Source: Aliarcobacter sp.
GTDB lineage: Bacteria; Campylobacterota; Campylobacteria; Campylobacterales; Arcobacteraceae
Assembly: GCA_017996075.1 (NCBI GenBank)
Contig: JAGOHQ010000058.1
Span: 1-5,754 of the forward strand
Length of the DNA stretch: 5,754 nt
Direction of reading: 5' to 3'
Below are positions 1 to 5,754 of this stretch, piece by piece. The position numbers and the translations under genes are program-made. The number at the start of each line of letters is the position of its first letter. Position 1 is the stretch's first letter. The notes under the pieces are model-generated. The model made no database searches, was not told where the DNA came from, and saw only the letters and a program-made list of their open reading frames with translations.

Positions 1-2404
1 TTTTTTTTAGCCTTATTTCAAAAAGTGCTCCATTATCTTCATTGTAAGCTTTTATACTACCATTATGCTCTTCTATTATTTTTTTAGCAATAGATAGTCC
101 AATTCCCATTCCACCTTGACTTTTAGAACTTGTAAATGGTTCAAAAAGTTTTTTTAGTATCTCTTTACTTAAACCACCAGCATTATCTTTAAATCTTACA
201 AGAATACTGTTTTTCTCTTCTAAGATATCAATTTTAAGCTCTCTATTTTCATAGTTTTCTATCTTTACTAATTCATCAAGAGCGTTATTTATAATAATAA
301 TCCAAATCTGTTCAATTCTTTGTTTTTGAATATTACTTTTAAAAATAAATCTATTGTTATCAATATTATTTATATCAAAAATTTCACCATTTAAATATAT
401 TTTACTAATATGTTTTGCTCTATTATGTGCCATAGTCAAAGCCGTAAGTATAGTGGCATATACATTAAAATCTGTTTTTTCACCCTCATTTGAATGAGAA
501 ATTTCTCTCATACTTTCCACTATATTTGCAATTCTATTTAAACCCTCTTTTATTTTTTTACTATCTTGCAACATTCTATTTTTTATATCTGAATTTTCAA
601 GAGCTTCAATATCATAATGCATAAGCTCCAAATTTCCCTTCACATATGTCAAAGGTGTATTTATTTCATGTGTAATTCCAGCTGATAAAACTCCAATATA
701 GCTTAGTTTTGCACTTTTTATCTGCTCTTGATAGTGAATTTTATCTTTTGTTTTGCTCTTTTCTAACTCTTTTTTTATTCTTTTTTCAAGATTTAGATTC
801 AACTCTTGAAGCTTTCTTTTATCTTCTAGTGAGTTTATTATAAATATAATTCTAGCCTTCTTTGCAAGCAAAATTAAAGATAACTCCAAATGTATAGGAG
901 TATTGTCTTTTTTTATAAATATTTTCTCAATTTTTAATACTTTTGTAAAATCAGCAATATCTCTTAACATATTTTCTAATAGCTTTTTTGAACTATTACT
1001 TACTATATCAACTGGTGTTAATTTAAGTATTTCATCTTTTGAATATCCAAGAAGTTCTGATATTTTGTTATTAACTTTTACAAATTTATTTTCTAAATCT
1101 AACAATGCAATACCACTTTGAACATTTTCAAAAATAGCATCGTACTCTTCTATTTTAAGATTCAAATCTTTATATAGTTTATATATTCTTTTTTTATCGG
1201 TTGCATCTTGACATATTATATTGTAAGCTATTGTTTGATTATTTTCAATCTGCTCTTCAACAAAAATATCTATCCAAAAACTCTCTAGATTTTTTCTTTT
1301 TCCTTGAACATTTCTTAGTTCAAAAATTGATTTATTTAACTCATTTTTTACAGCTTTTTTAAAAACTTGCTTCATATCTTTAAATACAAAAAGTTTATAA
1401 CTATGTCCCAAAAGTTCACTTCTTGAATATCCCAAAAAGTCACTAAAAGCATTACTTACTTCATTTATTATTCCATATTTATCAATTTGAATAAACATAA
1501 TATGCTCATTCATGATTTTTTGATTTTCATTTAATACAAGAGAATTTTCTACTATATCAAAGTTTAATTTTTTGTTTTCGTCTTTGATTTTTTTATTCTC
1601 TTTATTTATAATATATGTAAAAACGGCTGACAAAATAAGAGCTAAAACAAAAACAATAAAAACAACAACTCTATAATAATCTTTTATAAAACTATTTTGT
1701 TCATCTATATTTTTATTTATTAAAAAAGTATAAAACTTATCACTTTTTATATAAACTTTTTTATAAATATATTCATCATTTTTAACTTCATTAATACCAT
1801 TTTCTAAAAAATGACCTCTAGTATCTTTGATTAATATTTTTTTATCATAAGAGCTTGAAATTTCATATAAGATAGTTTTTAAATCAACTTTAAATATATA
1901 AAACTTCTCTTCACCTCTAATTGCAAAATTTAAAAAGTTATTATCTTCATCTTCGCAATATTGAAAAGTATCAAACTTATTTAAAGATTGTAATTCTTTA
2001 AAATATGGCTCCATAAATATAGATTTTAAACGCTGCGAAAAGTTGTTCTCTTTTATATTTTTATTTACAAGCTTTAAACTCTCTTTTGAATCAAAATCAA
2101 CAACTCTAAAAGTTACAATATTCAAATCTTGAAATAAACTATCATTTACAAGATTTTTTATCTCATTTTGATTATTTATTTTTGATAAAATTGGCTCAAT
2201 AAACAAAAGTTTATCGGTGTAATTTTTTATATAATTTTCAAATTTTAAAGCTTGAGTATCTAAAATATACTCAACTTTTTTTAGTTCTATCTTACTACCA
2301 TATATTGAGTAAAAATTATTAAAAGCAACATTTATAAAAAGCAAAAGTATCATAATAAAAATAGCAAATGCACCAAAAAGTTTTATATAAAATGAAGTTT
2401 TCAA
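1..2404 (-). CDS. Membrane sensor histidine kinase with two PAS domains (3' end outside window)
   Basis: This is a partial CDS: 801 codons are visible, and the reading frame leaves the window in a K-rich tail typical of the end of a HATPase domain, so probably only a few residues are missing. Predicted role is an inner-membrane sensor that autophosphorylates on His and passes phosphate to a response regulator, most simply the one encoded at 4338-4712. Order of parts: membrane helix about residues 9-28; periplasmic region about 30-244 with no family recognised (Cache-like fold possible); second membrane helix about 246-266; PAS about 298-400 (FLGYSRSELLGHS); second PAS about 420-525 (ELLGYSKDEIL); charged coiled coil about 528-570; HisKA H-box AGITHEINTPL with phospho-acceptor H579. 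The ATP-binding domain is complete: N-box IINNALDEL (N707), G1 DNAGG (D740), F-box LFEPF (753-757) and G2 GGMGIGL (764-770). The start is TTG at 2404-2402, because an in-frame stop lies just upstream and the first ATG (codon 18) falls inside the membrane helix. It overlaps the upstream kinase stop by 4 nt. Confidence 0.95.
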   Translation of the reverse strand, partial: MKTSFYIKLFGAFAIFIMILLLFINVAFNNFYSIYGSKIELKKVEYILDTQALKFENYIKNYTDKLLFIEPILSKINNQNEIKNLVNDSLFQDLNIVTFRVVDFDSKESLKLVNKNIKENNFSQRLKSIFMEPYFKELQSLNKFDTFQYCEDEDNNFLNFAIRGEEKFYIFKVDLKTILYEISSSYDKKILIKDTRGHFLENGINEVKNDEYIYKKVYIKSDKFYTFLINKNIDEQNSFIKDYYRVVVFIVFVLALILSAVFTYIINKENKKIKDENKKLNFDIVENSLVLNENQKIMNEHIMFIQIDKYGIINEVSNAFSDFLGYSRSELLGHSYKLFVFKDMKQVFKKAVKNELNKSIFELRNVQGKRKNLESFWIDIFVEEQIENNQTIAYNIICQDATDKKRIYKLYKDLNLKIEEYDAIFENVQSGIALLDLENKFVKVNNKISELLGYSKDEILKLTPVDIVSNSSKKLLENMLRDIADFTKVLKIEKIFIKKDNTPIHLELSLILLAKKARIIFIINSLEDKRKLQELNLNLEKRIKKELEKSKTKDKIHYQEQIKSAKLSYIGVLSAGITHEINTPLTYVKGNLELMHYDIEALENSDIKNRMLQDSKKIKEGLNRIANIVESMREISHSNEGEKTDFNVYATILTALTMAHNRAKHISKIYLNGEIFDINNIDNNRFIFKSNIQKQRIEQIWIIIINNALDELVKIENYENRELKIDILEEKNSILVRFKDNAGGLSKEILKKLFEPFTSSKSQGGMGIGLSIAKKIIEEHNGSIKAYNEDNGALFEIRLKK
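2401..2404 (-). promoter_or_regulatory. TTGA stop/start overlap coupling the two kinase genes
   Basis: The minus strand reads TTGA here. TGA (2403-2401) ends the upstream kinase and TTG (2404-2402) starts the downstream one, so the genes overlap by 4 nt. Such overlaps normally imply translational coupling through re-initiation, and would keep the two kinases at related levels. The use of TTG rather than ATG suggests a lower yield of the second kinase; that is inference. Confidence 0.75.
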
Positions 2405-4335
2405 AGTACTTTTGCCTTTTTAAATTTTATATAATAACTTGTACTATCTTCTAAAATATTACATAAAAATATAGCTTGATTTTTATCTGCCAAAAGTTTT
2501 GCTAAATATATTTTAGAATCAAATTTATTCTCATCTTCAAAGTTTAGAAGCTGTTCAACAAACTCTTTTTTTCTTTTATCCTTTATATTGTCCTCTATTT
2601 TTAAAACTATTTCATCTGAATTATCTTCTATTTGTATTGAAATATTTACAATAACTTTTTTTAAAGAGTAACTTTTTACAAAATCCAAAATAGTATAAAC
2701 AATATTAAAAATAATATTTTTTAAATCATTATGCACAATATTAAGTTTAATATTTTCATCAAAATCATATCTTATTTCAATCAATGAATTATCAACTTTA
2801 TTTGAAATTTTTTTTACTATATCCAAAAGATTTGAACTCATATTTTGTCTTAAAGAAAATAGAGTTTTTGTCTCATTTAACATATCAGATAAATCTCTTA
2901 ATTCATTTTCAATACTATTTTTCACATCCTCTATTTTTGAGATGTCCAAATCTTTTTTAATATTTTCTAGTTTTAATAGCTCAAAATATATTTTTGATAT
3001 TGGTGTTTTCCATTGGTGTGAAAAGCTATCCAATATTTTTGACATAAGTGCAACTTTTAAAGAGTTCAAAGCTGTTTCATCTTTAATTTTTAAATCATTT
3101 AATCTATTTGATAAATCATCTTTTAGTAGCCTATTTGTTTTTTCAAGCTGTTTTGTTGCTGTTATATCTGTTCTAATAGAAGCATATCCAATATGTTTAT
3201 TTTTCTCATTATATTTTGGAAACAGAGATGTTTTAACCCAATATGTATTTCCAAATTTATCTATATTTTTTACTTCACCTTGCCATATTTTTTTTGCTCT
3301 TAACTCTTGCCAAAGAGTTTTATAAAAGTTTTGTGACATATCAGGATGTCGCAAAATATTTACATTTTTACCAAGAATTTCATCTTTAGAGTATCCCGAC
3401 ATTTCGCAAAAATATTTTGTTACAAAATTAATTTTTCCATCCAAATCAGTATCAAGTTTTAAAACATACTTATCTACTTGAGATAATAAATCATCATAAC
3501 TATTTTTTAAAAGTTTATTTCTAAACTTCTGAACTTTTGTTTTATAAAGCAAAAAAGCAATAAGTGCAAAACTCAAGCCAAAAAATATAGTTAAAAAATT
3601 ATAAAAATCATTTGATTTTTCTATTTTTCTATTTTTTTCTAATAAGTTTGATTTTAGATAAAGAGTTTTTTTATCTTCTAATTCAAAAATTGGAATTAAA
3701 AGGAAAAGTTTGTTTTGTTCTATATCAGAAGAGTTTGAAACAAATTTTTCAAATATTAAATCTGAATTTGAATTTAACTTATTTAAAATTTGATTAAAAT
3801 TAAACTCAAAATTTACAACTGCTAGCAAATTTAATTTTTCATCAATAATTGGTTTTGAAAATAAAATAATACTATTTTTCTCACCATATTTTATATCAAC
3901 AAACTCTTTTTTTGAAGCCACTACTTTTTGAGTAATCTTTAGATTAAAATTGTCATCAAAGTTTATATCTTGAAAATTTAGTATTGGTCTATTTTGTACA
4001 GAGTAAAAACTAATATCATATATCCCCAAAGTTTTATAATATGAAAACTCTGGTTCAAACTCAAAATAGAGCTCATCTTTTATCTTGTTTTCATCATTTT
4101 TTTGGAAAATAGATATTAGTTTTTTGTTTTTTATAAATCCGTTGAAATATATAAAATCACTTGTTTTAATCAACTCTTCGTAATATCTATTATATTTTGT
4201 TAAAGTCTCTTGTTTATACTCATTTAAAATAGCTTCAAAACTACTATTTTTAAACCAGTTAATTACAAGAACTGCTGTTCCCAAAGAGAGAAGAAAATAT
4301 ACAAAATACCTAAAAATTAGGTTTTTATTTTCCAT
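2401..4335 (-). CDS. PAS sensor histidine kinase with degenerate ATP-binding domain (probable pseudokinase)
   Basis: This 644-residue protein has the layout of a membrane sensor kinase: membrane helix about 8-28; periplasmic domain about 30-245 (no cysteine, Cache-like fold possible); membrane helix about 247-264; one PAS domain about 283-395; coiled coil about 396-430; and a HisKA H-box FSHQWKTPI with phospho-acceptor H440. The PAS resembles that of the aerotaxis receptor Aer (LRHPDM at 328-333, W351, KN at 356-357, YASIRTDIT at 384-392). The C-terminal part aligns by eye with HATPase domains, but the nucleotide-binding boxes are missing. The N-box position reads FNIVYTILDF (543-552), with Tyr-Thr in place of Asn-Asn. 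G1 is DNIKD (582-586), keeping Asp but losing both Gly. No GxGxG-type G2 is present before IYLAKLLADK (609-618). It probably cannot autophosphorylate, but might accept phosphate in trans or act as a sensor/scaffold. It starts 2 nt after the regulator's stop, and its own stop overlaps the next kinase. The ORF is intact, which argues against simple decay. Confidence 0.93.
   Translation of the reverse strand: MENKNLIFRYFVYFLLSLGTAVLVINWFKNSSFEAILNEYKQETLTKYNRYYEELIKTSDFIYFNGFIKNKKLISIFQKNDENKIKDELYFEFEPEFSYYKTLGIYDISFYSVQNRPILNFQDINFDDNFNLKITQKVVASKKEFVDIKYGEKNSIILFSKPIIDEKLNLLAVVNFEFNFNQILNKLNSNSDLIFEKFVSNSSDIEQNKLFLLIPIFELEDKKTLYLKSNLLEKNRKIEKSNDFYNFLTIFFGLSFALIAFLLYKTKVQKFRNKLLKNSYDDLLSQVDKYVLKLDTDLDGKINFVTKYFCEMSGYSKDEILGKNVNILRHPDMSQNFYKTLWQELRAKKIWQGEVKNIDKFGNTYWVKTSLFPKYNEKNKHIGYASIRTDITATKQLEKTNRLLKDDLSNRLNDLKIKDETALNSLKVALMSKILDSFSHQWKTPISKIYFELLKLENIKKDLDISKIEDVKNSIENELRDLSDMLNETKTLFSLRQNMSSNLLDIVKKISNKVDNSLIEIRYDFDENIKLNIVHNDLKNIIFNIVYTILDFVKSYSLKKVIVNISIQIEDNSDEIVLKIEDNIKDKRKKEFVEQLLNFEDENKFDSKIYLAKLLADKNQAIFLCNILEDSTSYYIKFKKAKVL
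2415..2421 (-). promoter_or_regulatory. Ribosome binding site for the downstream kinase (TTG start)
   Basis: The minus strand reads AAAAAGG, ending 10 nt before the TTG at 2404. It is a modest Shine-Dalgarno match lying inside the last codons of the upstream kinase. It supports the TTG as start because no ATG occurs between the preceding in-frame stop and codon 18. Confidence 0.55.
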
Positions 4336-4337
4336 AT

Positions 4338-4712
4338 TTAATCTTCTAAAACTTCAACTACCTTTTTTTCCAATGCATCAAGAGAACTAAAAGGTTTCAT
4401 AACATAGTTTGTAGCACCTATTTTATGAGATTTTAAAACCTTATCCAAAGTTGAATAAGCAGTCATCATAATAACTTTTTGATCACTATTCATATCTTTT
4501 AATTTTTCTAAAACATCTAAACCATTCATTTGTGGCATCATAATATCAAGTAAAACTAAATCACACTTTGTACTGTTTAATGAACTCAAAGCAGAAACAG
4601 GATTTGAAAATGTCTGAACAGCAAAATTTTGATTTCTACTTAGAAATCTACTTAACATATCTAAAATTTCTACTTCGTCGTCTATTATTACAATTGAATA
4701 TTTTTTACTCAT
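4338..4712 (-). CDS. Single-domain response regulator (CheY-like receiver)
   Basis: This 124-residue protein is a stand-alone receiver domain with no output domain. All canonical positions are present: acidic pair D11-D12 (with E13) for Mg2+, phospho-acceptor D56 in LLDIMMPQMNG, switch Thr T84 in MMTAY, aromatic Y103 and Lys K106 in YVMKPF. It should therefore be phosphorylated on D56, with H440 or H579 of the two following kinases as the obvious donors, or CheA through chemotaxis. It follows the chemoreceptor by 1 nt and precedes the degenerate kinase by 2 nt. A receiver without an effector acts by binding partners (flagellar switch, kinase, phosphotransfer protein) or as a phosphate sink; the sequence does not say which. 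The MTAYSTLDKV stretch is closer to NtrC/Spo0F-style receivers than to enteric CheY, so a role as the main CheY is not assured. The ATG start is fixed by a strong ribosome binding site. Confidence 0.96.
   Translation of the reverse strand: MSKKYSIVIIDDEVEILDMLSRFLSRNQNFAVQTFSNPVSALSSLNSTKCDLVLLDIMMPQMNGLDVLEKLKDMNSDQKVIMMTAYSTLDKVLKSHKIGATNYVMKPFSSLDALEKKVVEVLED
4342..4347 (-). promoter_or_regulatory. Weak ribosome binding site for the degenerate kinase
   Basis: The minus strand reads AGAAGA, 6 nt before the ATG at 4335, within the last codons of the response regulator. It is purine-rich but a weak Shine-Dalgarno. With the 2-nt intergenic gap, expression probably depends partly on coupling to the regulator gene. 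Confidence 0.45.
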
Positions 4713-4713
4713 A

Positions 4714-5754
4714 CTATTTCTCCTCGTTAAATAATTTATTTGCAGCTTCTTTCATAACTTGCTCATTTTTCTCTTGAAGAATTCTATCTAAAAATATAAA
4801 TACTTGTTCACTTGCTTTTTCAACAAGGTCAATTTTGTTTTCAATTAACTCTTTTGAGCAAGATATCTCATTTCCAGCACACTCATTTGCAAGAATATTT
4901 GCCTCTTTATGAATAATTGAGTGTGGATTATCTAATCCTTTATAAGAGTGAGTAAAACTAAACTCTTGTTTTCCAAGTCCTGTATTATACCACTGACCTA
5001 GTCTACACTGTGTATGATCTACTGGTTTAAAGTTATGTGAATTTCCAAAAATTAGTTGATATAGATTATTTTTATAAATAACATGGTCAAGTTTTGCAAG
5101 ATTTATAAAGATTTTATTTGAGATACTTTCAACTTCAAAAACAGCTCTATTTGAATTTTTTTGGAATGTATTCATTAATTGACTCAAAGCTTGAATTCTT
5201 CCTTTTGTATCATTTACAACAGATGTAACAAGATCTGAACTCTCTTTAATCTTTTCAGTCTCTTTTTGAATAGTTGTAACTACCTCTTTTATCTGTTTTG
5301 CAGCATCTGCACTTCTACTTGCAAGATTTCGCACCTCTTGTGCAACAACAGCAAAACCTTTTCCAGCTTCTCCTGCAGTTGCAGCTTCAACAGCTGCATT
5401 TAAGCTTAAAATATTTGTTTGGAATGCAATTTCTTGAATAATATTTATAACTTGAGCAATATCCTTACTTTTTGAAACCAAAGACTCTACAACTTCATTT
5501 TCACTTGCAATCTCTTTGTATAAATTATCTGTATCAATTACAACTTCTTTTGTAAGAGTTAATCCTTGAGTTGAACCAACAGCAGTTTCTCTTGACTCTT
5601 TTTGCATATCTTGAAGCTCTTTTAAAAGTTCCAAATATGTAGTTTGAGTATCACCTAAAGATTTTGTCATATTTTTATTATGTCGCTCTAGTAGTCCACC
5701 CTCTTTGTTATCATGAATAGATGTTTTTACCAAAGATACAATATTGTAATTATT
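4714..5754 (-). CDS. Methyl-accepting chemotaxis protein with C-terminal CZB zinc-binding domain (5' end outside window)
   Basis: The frame is open to the window edge, so the start lies outside and 346 residues are visible (numbered here from the edge). The first part is a chemoreceptor signalling coiled coil with the highly conserved hairpin tip that contacts CheA/Che[16 protein letters not shown] at about 111-125, then [19 protein letters not shown]. The C-terminal part (about 215-346) is a chemoreceptor zinc-binding domain. The ligands are H224 in LDH, C250 in CRLGQWY, H278 and H282 in PHSIIH; the spacing and three-His/one-Cys set match the CZB family. In that family the domain binds zinc tightly, and in the soluble receptor TlpD of Helicobacter pylori the Zn-Cys site responds to hypochlorous acid. 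A zinc or oxidant-sensing role is therefore likely but inferred. No HAMP or membrane segment is visible, yet the N-terminus is missing, so soluble versus membrane cannot be decided. The C-terminus ends in NEEK, with no NWETF-like CheR/CheB tether. The regulator gene begins 1 nt after its TAG stop. Confidence 0.95.
   Translation of the reverse strand, partial: NNYNIVSLVKTSIHDNKEGGLLERHNKNMTKSLGDTQTTYLELLKELQDMQKESRETAVGSTQGLTLTKEVVIDTDNLYKEIASENEVVESLVSKSKDIAQVINIIQEIAFQTNILSLNAAVEAATAGEAGKGFAVVAQEVRNLASRSADAAKQIKEVVTTIQKETEKIKESSDLVTSVVNDTKGRIQALSQLMNTFQKNSNRAVFEVESISNKIFINLAKLDHVIYKNNLYQLIFGNSHNFKPVDHTQCRLGQWYNTGLGKQEFSFTHSYKGLDNPHSIIHKEANILANECAGNEISCSKELIENKIDLVEKASEQVFIFLDRILQEKNEQVMKEAANKLFNEEK
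4720..4725 (-). promoter_or_regulatory. Strong ribosome binding site for the response regulator
   Basis: The minus strand reads GAGGAG, 7 nt before the ATG at 4712. It is the best Shine-Dalgarno in the window and is formed by the two Glu codons near the end of the chemoreceptor gene. It suggests that the regulator is the most efficiently translated of the three downstream genes. Confidence 0.8.

Larger units (their letters stand above)
1..5754 (-). other. Probable operon: chemoreceptor, receiver, degenerate kinase, active kinase
   Basis: All four genes point the same way. The junctions are 1 nt (4713), 2 nt (4336-4337) and a 4-nt overlap (2401-2404). There is no room for a terminator or a separate promoter between genes, so a single transcript starting upstream of the window edge at 5754 is expected. 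Its promoter and its terminator both lie outside the window. Confidence 0.85.

Noticed and set aside
903..1121. Small plus-strand ORF of 72 codons
   Set aside because: Lies wholly antisense to the PAS-coding part of the second kinase; low-complexity Ser/Phe/Ile product of the kind produced by the reverse of AT-rich genes; no ribosome binding site or family resemblance.
2808..2815. Run of eight A on the coding strand (also positions 1-8) as possible phase-variation tracts
   Set aside because: Such A/T runs are expected in this composition and encode Lys codons in frame. Phase variation in Campylobacterota usually uses longer G/C tracts. The run at the window edge would alter only the last residues.
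2942..3325. Plus-strand ORF of 127 codons
   Set aside because: Antisense shadow of the HisKA/PAS region of the degenerate kinase, whose domain motifs clearly fix the minus strand as coding.
3612..3797. Plus-strand ORF of 61 codons
   Set aside because: Antisense to the periplasmic region of the degenerate kinase; Leu/Phe-rich shadow without support.
4568..4777. Plus-strand ORF of 69 codons
   Set aside because: Overlaps the receiver gene and the end of the chemoreceptor on the opposite strand; no independent evidence.
5731..5733. TTG as the start of the chemoreceptor
   Set aside because: The frame stays open through all seven further codons to the window edge, no ribosome binding site precedes the TTG, and the signalling coiled coil would lack an input domain. 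It is read as an internal Leu codon.
1..5754. Terminators, internal promoters, mobile elements, CRISPR, tRNA or other RNA genes
   Set aside because: Gene junctions are too short for terminators; TATAAT-like strings are everywhere in this AT-rich sequence and carry no weight; no repeats, inverted ends, transposase or RNA-like GC-rich segment was seen.

Overview
The window is very AT-rich and gene-dense. All of its coding sequence lies on the minus strand. Lys/Asn/Ile/Phe-rich proteins, AAA/TTA/ATA codon preference, HQW-type histidine kinase H-boxes and a chemoreceptor with a C-terminal zinc-binding (CZB) domain all point to a Campylobacterota species. An Arcobacter/Aliarcobacter-like organism is most likely. 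This is inferred from composition and protein style, not from a marker gene.

Read 5'->3' on the minus strand there are four genes. (1) 5754-4714 is the C-terminal part of a methyl-accepting chemotaxis protein ending in a CZB domain; its N-terminus is outside the window. (2) 4712-4338 is a single-domain CheY-like response regulator. (3) 4335-2401 is a membrane sensor histidine kinase with one Aer-like PAS domain and an ATP-binding domain that has lost its catalytic boxes. (4) 2404-1 is a second membrane sensor histidine kinase with two PAS domains and intact catalytic boxes; it runs off the window probably just before its stop codon, and its TTG start overlaps the preceding stop.

The gene junctions are 1 nt, 2 nt and a 4-nt overlap, so this is almost certainly one transcript with translational coupling. 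There is no non-coding stretch longer than a few bases, and no promoter, terminator, RNA gene, repeat array or mobile element was found.

Together the genes look like a signalling module: a cytoplasmic zinc/redox-type chemoreceptor, one receiver-only regulator, and two periplasm-facing kinases, of which only one looks able to bind ATP. No DNA-binding or enzymatic output domain is visible. The output is therefore probably protein-protein (chemotaxis machinery or flagellar motor) or encoded elsewhere. The most notable observation is the apparent pseudokinase, which keeps its phospho-acceptor His and sits beside a complete kinase.
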